DNA of 64,000 nucleotides from Colletotrichum lupini. Lineage: Eukaryota; Ascomycota; Sordariomycetes; Glomerellales; Glomerellaceae. The position numbers were made by a program, and so were the translations under genes. The notes beneath the pieces are model-generated. The model saw nothing but the letters and a program-made list of their open reading frames with translations. It ran no database searches and was not told the DNA's origin. Shown piece by piece: positions 34,333-47,683 of this stretch. The stretch is from contig NC_064673.1 in the NCBI RefSeq assembly GCF_023278565.1, positions 2,542,001-2,606,000 of the forward strand, read 5' to 3'. Within the stretch, counting starts at the first letter, position 1. The number at the start of each line of letters is the position of its first letter.

Positions 34333-37300
34333 ATGCCGACTCCGCCGACAGAGGATGATCGCCAGCGGCGGATCATCCAGTTTGCGGAGGAATGGGGTCT
34401 CGAGCCCCCGCCGTCACCGACGCCCCTGACGCGGCCCTCCAGCCCCCCCAGCTTCCGGACCCCGGAGGACGACTTCAAGGCCGAGGAGCTGCTCAAGCGC
34501 AAGCAAATGTCACACGGCCGCACAGAATCAACGACTAACCTGCGGCGCGCCTTCACGGGGAAGAAGAAGTCGTGGGACTACAAGGTCGTCTTCGACACCC
34601 TCGACAAGCATGTCGCCGACAGCGGATCGCCCGGTGTGGCGGAGGCTCTCATCACACAGCTCGTCTCATCCGGCGGCGACGTCAACATGGCGCAAAAGGC
34701 AAAGACGAGTATCCTGCCTCGAAGGAAAAGTCTCGACAGCTTCGGCGAGCGGAGTAAGCTATTGCAGCACGCCGTGCACAATGGCCAGATCGACATGATT
34801 CAGGTCCTGTTACCCCACGCCGATACATTTGCCCTGGACGCCTCGTTACCGGTCGCCATGCAGTCTGAAAACGTGGAAGTCGTCGAGCTTCTTCTCCGCT
34901 ACGGCGCCGGGGTAGCGCATAGCCCTGAGGCTCAGGAATCGTTCCGCCAGGCGTGCGCGGCGGGCGGACAGGCGGACTTGGTGGGAATCGTTCTCCGGTC
35001 TGAGGGCCGGCCACCGACTTCGTGGCTCTCGCAGTGCATGGTGGACGCGACCAAGGCAGGGTGTTTGGAAACGGTGCTACAACTGAGTCGATCTAATGCC
35101 GACGGCGACTACAACCAAGCGGAGGCGCTCAAAGTCGCGATTAGCCAGGGACGTCACGACATTGCTCTTGCGATACTCATGGGGAACCATCCGCCGAAAC
35201 GCCCGGGACTGGATGAGGCTTTCTCAAATTTGTTGGATCACCCGTCGATGAACCCAAGGGACAAGCTTGCCGTAGCCGAGCTGCTACTTTGCGCCGGCAC
35301 AGACGGCGACGCACCCGCCATGGCACTCATCCACGCCGCAGCTGCAGAATTCCAAGACATGGTCAGTCTTCTAGTCAAGTATGGGGTCTCAATAGAGTAT
35401 CAGGACGCAATGGCCATTCGGAAAGCTGTACAGAATGGACGGGTAGACGTCGCGCACATCATCCTCAGCGGCAATGCGGAACTAAGTGCAACACATGCCT
35501 CCGAGTGTGTCGAGCTCATACCGAAAAACATGGGCGTAGAGAGCCGTCGGTTATTGTTGGATTTGCTGTTACGGAGAGGGGCAAACGGCACTGCGCTGCA
35601 TGACATGCTCATTGAGGCGGCGGAGGCAGGCGACGTCGATTCAGCCAAGCTTCTTCTCACAGCCGTCTTCCCTGGAGGACGTCCCATCGCCGAACATGAT
35701 GTGAAGAAAGGGCCGAGATCAATGGTGTATGACCGCCATCAAACGGCATCCGTCGACCACAAGGGCGGTTTGGCTCTGCAGATCGCAGTCATGAGAAGTG
35801 ATGCGGCGATGGCCAAGGAGCTTCTCATGAGCAAACCATCAAGCGATACATTAGCCCAAATCTTCCCTCTCACCAAGACATTATCACGGAAAAACAGGTA
35901 TCGCATGGTGGAGTGTTTCCTCACGAGCGGTCTCGCTGGGCCCATCGTTCACGACGCGTTACAGGAGGCCATCGACGAGGAGCCACCACACCGCGACGAA
36001 GATCTCATCGGGCTGTTTCTCAAGTACAACACCGATATCAACACCAACGAGGGCTCAGCTTTGGTAGCTGCGGTGTCACAAAAGGACGTGAGACTGCTCA
36101 ATGCGCTGCTCAAGAAGAATGTGACACCTCACACTGCCGCTGGCGTACTGCCAAGGATCATTGCGACCCAGGATGCTAAGGCGAGGTTGGATATGGCGAC
36201 GCTGCTCTTGACGTCGGTGCCGGACTTGGACCCGGTCAAGGTCTCACAGGCAATGCTCAACGCGTTGAACTATCGGCCAGCTGACCTGAAGCTTCTGCAA
36301 GTGTTGTTGGTGCAGGGTCATGCCGATGTCAACGTTGACAACGGCATTGCCATGGCTTCCGGTAAGTGATTGTTAGCTAAGGGGAATAGTATAGATGCTA
36401 ATGTTTCGTAACAGCAATCCACAGCCATGACCCTCCAGTCCTAGAGACACTGCTCATGCACGGCAAACCTTCACATGCAACGGTCAGCAGGGCCGTCAGC
36501 GAGTTTGGGCAGCTTATCTTCTCAGATACCAAGGCCGCCAAGCTTGAGATTCTCTTGCAAAAGACAAAAGACAGGGCTCCCTTCAACGACGTTCTCGTAA
36601 AGGAAGTCCACGCCCTCCTTCAGACCCTTCCTGAACATCGACAACTATCCATCGTCAAGGTCCTCCTCAGCGCCGGTGCCGACGTCAACTCTCACAACGC
36701 CGCCGCTCTTTGCCATGCCGTAGCCGCAAGCGACACGCAAATCACTGATCTTCTCTTCGCGGCCCGCCCAAACCCAGCATCGCTCGCGTCGGCCTTACCC
36801 CACGCTCTGCGGATCGCCGACCCGATGGATCGTCTCGAGTTCTCCCAGAAGTTGCTTGACGCGGGCGCGCCTAGCGCTGAGGTAAACAGGGCTCTCGGGT
36901 TCGCTATCAACACCTACACAAACGACATACCGCTGCTCCGAACCCTTTCTGCCAAGGCCAACACAAGCGATGGAGAGGCCCTGGTTTCGGCAGTCAAGAA
37001 GGAGCGTCCTGATATTGTTCAGCTCGTACTAGCTCAAAAGCACCCTCTTCCTGTGCTCAACGATGCCTTCGCCGAGGCGGCTCTTCTTTCTAACCGAGAA
37101 GCAAGGGCGGCGATATGCGAGGTGTTGTTGCAGCATGGAGCTTCAGGCTCCGTCCTTTCCGATGCCTTACTTGCGGCAGCGGCGGACGGTGATCTGGTCT
37201 TGGGTAATCTCCTCGTCAGCCATGGGGCGCAGATTGACGAGGATGCCATCGTGGAGGCATGTCGCTCGGGCGCCGCCGATGTTCTGAACATGCTGCTCAG

Positions 37301-40016
37301 CGGCACCACCACACCCAAGCGATCGACGATCGAAAGGGGCTTCCAAGCCGCCACAGAAGTCGGCAACCTCAAGACGCGGGCCGCCATCCTCGAACCTCTC
37401 CTTGTCCACGGCGTAGAAGGTGAAGCACTCGACGCGCAGCTCGCATCCGCGGTCCGATTCGGTGAAGAGGGCGACGACCTGGTCAAGATCCTACTGGAAG
37501 CCGGCGCGGACCCGAACTACAACAAGGGCGAGGCCATCTGGGCGGCCACGAGGAGCGCCTACCTGAGCAGTCTGAAAATGATGCTGGGGTTGGTCGAACT
37601 CGGGACGCGGCTAGTGAGTAAACCATCAAGCGCCTCGTTGAGATCCATTGCCTCCGCCAAATCCCACGCTTCGTTAAAGGGGTCTAACAAAAGGAAGCCA
37701 CACAAGCCCTCGCATGCCACGCTTAATAGGGCGCTGAGGGCTGCTTGGAAACTTAGTCGCGAACCCCGTGCCGCCGCGATCGATATGCTGTTCCGAGCCG
37801 GTTTGCCTGTTTCCGACGACTTACACGTAGTACTGAATAACGCGGTTAACGAAGAGGAGCTCGACCTCAAAATTATCCGGTCTCTCCTCCGATACGGTGC
37901 CTCGCCGATCGCCAACGACTGCCAGACCCTGGTCGACGCTACGAGGAGAGCCCTGGTAAAACCACTTGCCTTCATGCTCGAGTCCAAAATCTTATCGGCC
38001 GATCTCAATCTCGCCATTAGAGAAGGGTTTACCCGGGAGAACACGGACGCTTGGTTCTCGGAAGCCGGCTTCACCATTCTACACAGCTTCCTGAAAAAAG
38101 GAGCCCACGGCGACGGTCTCAGCTCCGTCCTCACCCAGGTTGTCGATCTGCCGTTAACCGAGAGCGAGCCCGATAGCCTGGCACTCGCCAACGGCTTCGT
38201 CGATATCCTGCTCGATCACAAAGTCGATGTCAACTATGCCGACGGCAAGCTGTTGCAGTCGGCCGCCGCTGCTTGCAACTCCTTCTTGGTCAAGAGGCTA
38301 CTAGAGAAAAAGCCCAACACCGAGTCCATATCCCGATCGTTTTACCGCATCTTTGACAATCCGGCCTCGGAAGACGACGCCCTTGAATTAATTACAATGT
38401 TTACTGAATACGCTGACGGGGAGACGAGGCTGGACGTCATGTACACGCCACCTGACTCATTGCCCCTGATGTTCCTTGCCCTGCAGCAGCACCCGCGCTC
38501 GATCCGGATTACCAAGGCCCTCTTGGATGCCGGATACTACTACGATCAGATGATGCCTTGCAAGGTAATGGAAGACCTTGATGAGGAGGCTGTTACGCTC
38601 ATGATGTGGGCGCTTCTCCAGCCGCAGAAGAAGGTTAGCAGTGGCATCGTGCAGATGCTCATCGAGACCGGCGCCAAGGTCAACTTTGAGTCGAAGATAT
38701 CCCAATCTACGCCGCTCATGCTGGCTATCCGGAACCGCCGACCCGACGTCGTCAAAATGCTGTTGTTAGAAGGCGCAGAGGTGGACGTATGCGACGTGAA
38801 GGGCAACACGCCCCTCACACTATCGACCGAGGTTGGAGGGGACACAGCGATCAAGATGATGTCCAACTTACTAGCTGCTGGCGCCTCGCGCAATGACGGG
38901 TCACTTCACAACTCTGCCCGCGAGCTGAACCACTCAGCCTGCCAGGTCCTAGTACAGTACGGACACGAGCCCGACTTCCCAAGTACTCTTCACGGAGGCC
39001 GGAGTGCACTAGGGGAACTTGCCCGGCATTGCGCCGATAGCGGCGAACTCACTGCCGCGCGACAAAAGCTTATGGAAAGGGTCATCAACTTCCTCATCGA
39101 GGCTGGTTCCGACACAACCTTGAGATCAGAAGGCAAGTCGATCCTCCTCCTAGCTCTCGAGTCCCGGGACCCCCTCGTCACCTGCCGGACACTCCTCAAG
39201 GCGGGCATGTGGAAACACATCAACAAAAAGTTCAACCACTACTCGGACGGCAAGATGACCTACTCCCCAACAATGTACGTCATGCACGTCCTCCCCAAAT
39301 CAGACCAGCAAGACGCCCTCATCAAGCTCCTCCGCGCCAACCGCGCCGAGGACGTCTACTACGCCAACATGGGGCCCCAACCCGAGGGCGCCGTCGGCAT
39401 GCCGGAGGACGTCGAAGCCCAAGAACGCACCCGCCGCGCCCGCCTCGACCGCATCAACCTCGAGCAGGAAGACCACGCCCTCTCCATCGTGCGCAACCGC
39501 GAGCTGGCGACAGTGCAGGCGCAAATCTGGTCCGCGCAGGCAGAGCTCGAGGACTCTCGACGGCAGCGCGTCGCGCAGGACGAGCTGGTGGCGCTCAACG
39601 AGCGCGCGGGCATCGAGGAGGATCACTTTGCAGCCCAGATGCGGCGGAAGCGCAACGAGCGCAGCGCGGACCTGGAGCACCAGGCCGCGCTGACGGAGGC
39701 GAGCATCACGCGGGCGCGGGCCGTGGAGCTGGCCGAGTCGGACCTGACGATGGCGAGGCAGAGCATGCTGCTCGAGTGGGAGAAGCAGATCGCGACGGAG
39801 AAGGTCGACCAGGCCAAGACGCTGAGCGCGATTCGCGTCGCGGAGAGGGAGGACGTGGATCGTCTGGACCGGGAGCAGGAGGAGAGGTTCCGGACGCGGT
39901 TGGCGGAGCAGAGGAGGCTTGTTGACGGGCAGACGAACCTCGCGAGCCAGCTCACCAACGCGGGGGTTAATGGGAGGAGGCAGATTGGATACATCACTGG
40001 GGAGATTAGAGATTAA
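34333..40016 (+). CDS. Large ankyrin-repeat protein with C-terminal coiled coil
   Basis: Two exons (34333-36361 and 36415-40016) around a 53-bp intron give 1,876 residues. An in-frame stop at 34279-34281 makes 34333 the first usable ATG. The N-terminal 90 residues are Pro/Ser/Thr-rich. From about residue 110 to 1,620 the protein is a chain of helix pairs with ankyrin-like spacing (LLxxGAD, VxLLLxxGA, LxxAxxxGxxDLVxxLL), many degenerate; the clearest canonical repeats are near residues 1,440-1,520 (STPLMLAIRNRRPDVVKMLL, then GNTPLTLS). The last 200 residues are a highly charged Glu/Arg/Gln/Ala coiled coil. No catalytic, NACHT or signal sequence is seen. It is probably a scaffold protein; the function is unknown. 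Confidence 0.88.
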
Positions 40017-40510
40017 TCGAGGGGGGCGATGGATGGATCTGTGAAGCTTGGCCCTGTGTCCTTGAGACATGGAGGTTTTGGGCGCGGGGGATGAGCGAGG
40101 TCGTCGGTGGGCCAAGTCACAACTTCGGCTCACAATTGCGACTGCCACATTAGCGTGATACTTCTGGCAACTGACTTTCCGCAAGATCAAAAAGTTAGAG
40201 AGGGATACGGGTTGGATAGGAATAGGCGTTTGATGGTTTTCCCAATCTTTGTTGGCGGGACGGGCGCATAAGTGGGATTCAAACGGGGCTCACTCTTGAT
40301 CAAACCCAGGATACATTTTGAGAGTTTGAACGCATTGAAGCGAATTAATGGAAAGACTATTTTCAGGCTCATGACCCCCATTTCTTGGAGTTGAAGAATT
40401 GGCCTTTGAGGCTGTGATACTGATAAACTTGGATTCAGACGGATAGAGAGTGGATAAAACTCGTAGTCGTCCCAAAAGGTGCGTAGCTTGCGAATTCTGT
40501 CTTGACCCCA

Positions 40511-40692
40511 CCCCCCCCCCCCCCCCCTCCACGACCCTGTTGCCTCTTTCGGCCCCTTTGCTACGAACGGAGAGAACTCCCGATGCTTGGTGTGTAGACG
40601 TCAGCTGGGGGGGCCAGACACTGGGCAGGGGGGCATTCATACACAGCAGCAGAGAGAAGCGACGATTCGACGAAGAAGGGGGGGGGGGGGGG
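40511..40692. repeat. Paired homopolymer runs C17 and G15
   Basis: An unbroken C run at 40511-40527 and an unbroken G run at 40678-40692, separated by 150 bases. They are complementary and could fold on each other. Confidence 0.8.
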
Positions 40693-41627
40693 TTCTGGAT
40701 CAGAGGCGGTGGCAGTCTGGCAGAGGTGCGAGACAGAACGGAGTCGGGTGCCATCCGATATGGATCCTCCCCATCACAACTCCCGGGTCTTGGCTTCTTT
40801 CTTCAACGCCGATCGTCGGAATTCCTGTCAGGGTCGCTGGCGAGATGAGGGGCGTGACACGGTGACACGCATTTGGGGGGTAGCGCAGTAGTGCCACTAT
40901 GTGGGAGGGAGCCAGTCAGCGACTTTCAACTCGCGTGTCTTTGCCCTCGTCTCGTGGGGAATGTTTAAAAAGGCTCATGGTTGCAGTTTGGGCGGATTCC
41001 CAGTGTCTTGCATTCTGCGACTCTGATGATCCTTTCAGTGGAGAAGTATGGAACACTTATTTTTCTTCAACGGGTTGTGGACACAAGATTGCATTCTTTC
41101 GCGCGACGGGAGTGGGAATCGATTCAGGACCGTTGAACCGTCGATTCGTCGACCACGGGCTTGGAGACTCCCAGTCTCTGGTGCGGCCACACTGCGGCGG
41201 GGACGGTTGACATGACGATCACCTCACGGTATCTGGACGGAAGCTGCGCCGGTGCGATGCTGCGGATGTCACTGTAGGATGCAGGATGGGGGCATTGTTA
41301 GGACATTTTATTCAAGAGGCTGCATGGGAGAATGATACCCTACCTGGCCTCTTCGCTCGGGCCTCCCTTTTTTTTCTGGATCGTGGACTGGGGAGTGAAA
41401 GAGAGTGATGACTTACTCGTGGACTTGCCTCCCGGTTTCCGACTTACGCTGGGTATTCCAATTGTTCTGACTGGCCAATTCAATGATTGTGGACAAATGT
41501 GCCTGTACGGATCTGGAGCGTACGAAGATGATGGTACGCAAACGGGTAGTGACTTCCGAAGCTCCGAGTCAAGATACAGCAAATAATGCAGCCTATGCAG
41601 GTATGTCTTGATGGTTGATAGGGAGAT

Positions 41628-41663
41628 ATGGACCATAGTCTTGATGGGTTGACTATGGTCCAT
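41628..41663. repeat. Perfect 13-bp inverted repeat, 10-base loop
   Basis: The arm ATGGACCATAGTC at 41628-41640 and its exact complement at 41651-41663 enclose TTGATGGGTT. It would form a strong hairpin in RNA or single-stranded DNA. Confidence 0.85.
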
Positions 41664-42297
41664 GATCTTCAATCTCTCAAGGGTCACGATCACGTCGGTA
41701 TTCCGATATGAAGACGGAGCTTGGACCTGGAGTTCCCAATCACAATGGCAGATGAACTGACGGTTCACAGCGGCTACCACGTCAAAGAGGGGGAAATGTC
41801 AAAAAGGGAGGATTGCTGGTCCACGAGGTGAGCAGAATATTCAGAGCCCTCGCGGCCAAAGCTCTTGACTGAGTTCGAGAGGAAAAGCTACACGGCACGG
41901 TACTGAGGAAAGGAAATCGGAGGACCTGTCCAATCCGGAAGACGGCTTCGGAATGGAGGCTTTGAGTATCTTTCATTCAGTGGAAGTCTGGCTTTGCCTC
42001 ATCCTGTACACGGCGCTTCGGACACTATCCGCAAGGGTCCAACTCCCGATAAACCGGCGCAAGGTTCCGATTTCTTGCTTCCGCAGTGGGAGCCGGTGCC
42101 CCGATTTCACGTTTCGAGGTGGGATGTCCGGGACCACGATGTACGTCTAGACTCTGCGAATAGAGAGCTACACTAGCTCGATGTCCAAGACTGACATGTT
42201 GTTTCGCCGAAAGTCAGGATCTCTCGAGCGGTCGAGCCATACTTTCCGCCTTTCATGTCTCGCATCAACGATCTTCAGCCGGGCAATCCCCACCACG

Positions 42298-42351
42298 CAG
42301 TGGAGTTGGCCAACGCAGGGGCGCATACTCAAGTTTTCGCCAACTCCACTG
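42298..42351. repeat. Perfect 13-bp inverted repeat, 28-base loop
   Basis: CAGTGGAGTTGGC at 42298-42310 pairs exactly with GCCAACTCCACTG at 42339-42351. Confidence 0.85.
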
Positions 42352-42580
42352 ATACAGCACCCATACTCCGTACCTTGGAGGCTTGGAATGATTAGACGTC
42401 CCCATCCTCCATTCCGCGGGAGTTTGTAATTTGTATCCAGGGGAAATCCCAACTCTTGAAAGGTAGCAAGATGTTCTTGTCATGTTCCATGATCGCCCAC
42501 TTTCCGCAATGATTCGGCTCGGGTTGCACAAGACTGGAACATCCAACAGAGTTGCCTGCCGTTGACCTCTTTCTCGCCAA

Positions 42581-42599
42581 AGCTTCTTTGAAAGAAGCT
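42581..42599. repeat. 9-bp palindrome AGCTTCTTT-G-AAAGAAGCT
   Basis: Exact arms around a single G in non-coding DNA. It may be chance or a binding site. Confidence 0.6.
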
Positions 42600-45460
42600 A
42601 GACTCTTTTGTCTCGTAGCTTCCTTTGCATGGCACAGTTCGCGTCCAATAACGTGCTTTAAACTTAAACTAGATAGCCTTCAGAAGGGCTGATGCTCTTT
42701 TTGTCTTCAGGGTTTCCCACTTGGTGGGCTCGGCAAATTTGTTTCGTCGTTTTGTTCTCTCAAACTAGCCGCCTCGTTTGTTTATGAACGTTTGGCACGG
42801 GCACGATCTCGTCATCAGAGACACGAATTGATTCTTTTCCCGCCGGCCCGGTGCTCTACATGGCGTAAGCATCTAGAATTTCTGATTGCAATTTGCGACA
42901 AACCTGCGTTGACAGCTGTCAGGGAGAGTTTTATCCACTGTTACCTGAGTCAGACGCTCGGAGAATTACTGCTCCAATTTAAGCCCAGTTTGCACATAAC
43001 ATGGGCTCAATACTGCGATGATTCGTAAAGTGGCCGACACCACCAGATAGGTAGGCTCATTATGTCAGGTACGACACGCTGCGATTTGGGTAATGCATCT
43101 TTTTGAGGGACTTCAATGGGGAGTCTGATTGTCTGATTTGAATGATGTCCGAGCACACCGGGGACCTCGATATTGGTCTGATTTACGGCGGGGACCAACA
43201 CGCCAAGTCTTGAGATTGCGGCGGTAATCAGGATAGCTCACGCTTCAGCCCCATCCAATTCATCCGTGTCAACATGAGTAGCCACTGGCATTGCTAGTCC
43301 ATCGAATAATGCTGCCTGCTGTCAACAATTGGCTCTCAGACGTTGCGAAATCACCTACTTTTCATTGACAGATATGTAAGTCTAGCTGGTGACAGCGATA
43401 GCTTCACTTCGAAAATCGGGGATTGGAACTCAACCACTAATGTTGAAGCACTGTAGGCTCACCATAGCTTCAAAGTTCCAGGAACTTGAATCTACCTCTT
43501 CCGTATCATCCGGCAAATCTTCCCCTCCCTCAAGTCGCCCCCATTGCAACGCGAAACCAACATCAGGGCCCACGTGGGTGATTTGGATCGAGGTCTGTGT
43601 CCCAATATCACCTCACTAGAAACTGCCAATCACCTGAGAACGTCACTTGTCATGATCTGAATCGCTACACCACGGCATAGTGCGGCGATGCGGCTTCCTT
43701 TTTCAAACCGGATGACCTGAGATGCGTCCGCGATAGCCGGCTGAGATCTTGCTTTCGGTCTTAAGACGGCGCAATTATAGGCCATTTAAAGCCAGTGATG
43801 GTGGCTTATGAATAGAGTGAGGCAGAATATCTCTGCCACTATTGAAGACATTTAGACCGAGAATTATAACTGTGTGGGGTGACTTGACTCGCTGCGATCG
43901 AGCAGACAAGATAGTAGCCGATGCGAACGCAACCTCATGGTGAATGGCGAGTGATGGGAGGATTGGGATGCATTGGATAATGCGACTCGGAGTTTCTTGG
44001 CTTGACAGGACACCATTATTGCCTCATTGACGAGTTTGGACGATCCGATGGCATCTTGGCTTCGTCACATACCTTAGTAAGGGATTTTGTCACAGTCGTC
44101 ACACGAAGCGCTTCTTTAGTTCTTAATTCTTTCTGTTAATCGCCAGTCAGTGTTTAAGAAAAGAAAAAAGCTTACGGCGCAAAAACTCGCTGAAACACAC
44201 GGGTCGCCCCCAATGATGTGCGCTACACTGACTCGGGCTCTCGTCGCAGAGCAAGGAACCGGGGTGTTAACGCCTCTCACTTCAGCAACGCAGAATGTTG
44301 AGATCGTGGGTTGCGAACTCCTCTTTTTCCTTTTCCTCCCACTCTCCTTTCCAGGCTTCAGCGTCGTAGATGTGCGTGTCACTGATCACAGGCTTTGCTC
44401 CAGTATTCTTCTCTTTCCCCGGCGGCAAATCCGTGGCGCATTGGGGAGAAAGACGTGCCTCGTGGGATGTCTTGCCATGTTTCGCTGTTTCGGGGTTAGG
44501 CGCCTCGCAGACGCGCTCTGCATGTCTTACCTAGTTGCATGTGAGACCAGGTTTCTGGACCTGAATGCAATGCTTGCATAGGGTTGATCGTACTCCAGAA
44601 GGGGAACTAGTCTGCAACTTTGGTGCAAAAGACAAGGTGTGGAATGGTGACAACGTGGCTGTCCAAGCTCCTGCAGATTGTGAAGACTGGATTTTGGAAT
44701 GATCCGGGACTTACAGCCTCCACCTGCCTGCCGGGGCCAACTGTTTCTCTGGCCCTTGAAGACTCATTCGGACGACGACCGGGGACATGGGAGGACTACT
44801 CGAAGAGGCGGTTTGCGAACGTCGCTCCTGGTGGGAACTAGTCCAACCAGGGGGAGGGTTGGGGTTGTATTCGCACGGACGCCTCCAAGCAGGACCAGAC
44901 AGAGAGATCAGCACGGCATCGTGGGCCGCCGGGGCTTGAGAGCCACACAGCGAACATGATGCTTGTCCAGCTTTCTTCGCCCGCCAAAAACAGTTGTGCA
45001 AGCCTTTGTTGTTGCAATCTTCCTGGCGTAGTGGGAACAGGGGGCATGGTTTCGACTGTGGAGTAGAAGGGAACATGAGAGACAGGACCCTTTTCCAAGT
45101 CTACGCCTTGCCTTCCCCGGTCTTATCTGTGCATTCGGCATATGTCAAAGTGGGCACGACGAAGAAACGACGGCCCAGGCCCGTTTTCTCATTCGTGTGA
45201 GCAGAATATATTACCACGGCCGTGGAACAGGTCAGATCGTTCTAGAGTCGATCTCGTCTTTGGGACCCGGCGTTTATCTTTCTTTTTTTCTCTTCTTCCC
45301 ACAACCTCGAGAGACATGAATGGAGCTTGCTTCAATTCTGACATCTCATTCGTTTCCGTTTCAACGTCTTGACTTGCTTTTGGCTTGGTGGTGGTCTAGC
45401 CCCCTCTTTACGTCAACCTCAACCTAAGCTAATGTCTGGTCTGGGTCCGTGGTGATCACC

Positions 45461-46971
45461 ATGGACGGAGCAACAATCCATGCGTTGTATGGGACGGCCG
45501 ACAACTCGGGCGAGCCTACGCCCTTGGTGAACAAGACTCCAACTATCCTAGGCGTGGTTATTGCCTTCGCGGTAAGCTCCAAGTTGTTCGGAGACATATC
45601 AGCAATGTGACTAACGACGTTGCTTAGATCTTCTCATGGATGTGTGTCGCCTTCCGCATGTACGTGCGAGCCAAGTTGGTTCAGTCATTAGGATGGGATG
45701 ATTGCTTCGTGATATTGTCGTTGGTGTGTAACCCTCTGTATACTCTCTCGATGACGAACAATGTCTCACGTGAGGATTTCAACACAGTTAACAACAACAA
45801 CTGGATCTGTTGGAATTTGTGTCGGTAGGACCCCACCAACTTTCCTTTTTTCGCTTTTGTGAAACTAATCCTTTGGTCAATAGCTACCAAATATGGGATG
45901 GGAAGACATATCTATACCCTCTCTGCGGCAGAAGTCCAGAATTACCTCCGAGTACGAAGTCAACCCGCCGATAGTCGCTCATGATGTTGACTTGCTAATC
46001 AAGAACCCCTTGCCTTAGACCTTCTACGTTGCAAACGCATCTTACCAAATGTCAACCGCCTTTATCAAAATCTCTCTCCTCTTTCAATACTTGCGCATCT
46101 TCGACCGACCGTCCTTCCTTCGATCGCTCTGCATCTACCTGATCATCTTTGTCAGCTTATGGGCCACCGCCTACTCGTTTCTGGGATGGGTTCCCTGCGT
46201 GCCAGTCGCAGCATATTGGAACTGGACCATTCCAGCCACACGTTGGGCATACGGCTCGCTCAATTCTGATATATTCTCGGGAACATATGAGAGTCACTCT
46301 TCGGTCAACTTTGCCTTAGACGTCCTTGTCCTCGCCATCCCGGTTCCGCTCTACTTCAGACCCCAACAGTCGCTTAAGTCGAAGCTGAGACTGCTTGCGC
46401 TGCTGGTCATTGGCATTGCGTGCGTTTTGTCCCTCATTTTTCCCAACAGGGGACTATTACTTTCAGGGATCCTCAGAGCGCTAACACAATTTGTAGGGTC
46501 AACGGCGTCTCAGTCGTCCGAGTATACTCTATCATTCAACACCGATCCGCCACTCGTCCGACATTAGACCCCATGTGGTACGGCCCCCTCAGCATCGTCC
46601 TATCCGCCGTCGAAGTCGATCTGGCCATGGTTGCCAGTAGCGTCCCGATTTTCTGGCCAGTACTGCGGCAACGATTCCCCGGTATCTTTGTTACCAAGGA
46701 GGTTGAAGTCACGAGGGAAGTTCGGAGGTTGGAGAGCGTGGAACTCGAGGACGACATGGAGATGGAGCCGGATCGGAGGTCGCGGGTCGGCAGCGAAGCA
46801 AGTCTTCGGCAAGAGAACATCAATCAGGGAGGAGGAGCGGGGGGACGATACATGGATGAGTTCATTGTGAACCAGGTCGACCCGCTGAGGAAGGCCAAGA
46901 GTACGGTCACAGAGGTCAAGGCCGGCGATGAAGCTCAGGGGGGTTGGTGGCAGAAGGGCCGCTTTGGTTGA
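45461..46971 (+). CDS. PTH11-like / fungal rhodopsin-domain integral membrane protein
   Basis: Six exons (45461-45571, 45628-45723, 45788-45824, 45884-45951, 46019-46419, 46497-46971) give 395 residues. Diagnostic features of the fungal rhodopsin-like family are the extracellular N-terminus followed by a first helix (TILGVVIAFAIFSWMCVAF), the RMYVRAKLVQSLGWDD block, ATKYGMGRH, a helix with AFIKISLLFQYLRIF, NFALDVLVLAIPVPLYF, and a last helix before a soluble acidic/arginine-rich tail of about 110 residues. Seven hydrophobic segments can be counted. Members of the Pth11-related group are proposed receptors for surface cues, though most are uncharacterised; no CFEM domain is present here. Splice sites of exons 3 and 6 are the least certain. 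It lies head to tail with the repeat precursor on the opposite strand. Confidence 0.83.
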
Positions 46972-47683
46972 TGAGCGTGGGAGGACCGCAGACTTTGCTC
47001 ATGGCAGATTGGTTACACACCAGCTTGTTCGGAATGAAAACAGTAATATCCACATGGACCTCTCTGAGTAAGAGCAGATCCACCGCGGGCGGTATGATGT
47101 GGCTTCTGACCAAGTATGCTCCAATCATACTCCTTAAGTGACTTTGCGAGCGCGGCTCTTAGCCGAGTGTAGCTCCATGAGTAGGTTTAAGAGACACCAT
47201 GTTATACCACGTTTGGCATCGGCTACCACTCAGAGACTCCAGGAAGGCCGCGCAAGACCGAAGGATCTCCATAATACTCTTCGCATAGCCAGATTTTTCA
47301 GCATGACTGATCCTGAAAGTAGCAAAGCCATCGTTTATGTAAGATAAGGTACTACATATGGGGGACTCCGGTCGTGTTACGCTGAATGTCCGGGTGGCCT
47401 ACCTTAGGATCTTCCTACCTGCATTGGGGCCTACCTTTTCTGACGCGTTTGTGACATGGATGTGCGTGAGTAGGCAATCCTACTGTTCTAAAAAAGAGCG
47501 ATCTGACGAAATATAAGGGTCCATCAAAAGAAGTCGTGCAATGAAACTGAGAATGAAATTTTTCGTCAGTCTAAGTCTAAGTAAATACTATAATTAATAT
47601 TTGACGGCGGAGCTTGAGCTCGATATATCTAAAATCTGGATCTAAGGCGCAATGCATTTACAAGGTATCGTAATCCTTCGGAC
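46972..47683. other. Convergent intergenic region
   Basis: 712 bases between the stops of the receptor and the repeat precursor. They include a short A+T-rich patch near 47560-47640. No gene is seen. Confidence 0.4.

Larger units (their letters stand above)
40017..45460. other. 5.4-kb gene-poor region
   Basis: No frame with protein-family resemblance was found on either strand; the open frames are short and lack splice-linked continuations. Visible structure: C17 (40511-40527) and G15 (40678-40692) runs, two perfect 13-bp inverted repeats (41628-41663 and 42298-42351) and a 9-bp palindrome (42581-42599). The end holds the promoter of the receptor gene. Confidence 0.45.

Noticed and set aside
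44150..44581. 143-codon open frame
   Set aside because: No family resemblance, no conserved-looking splice continuation, composition like surrounding non-coding DNA.
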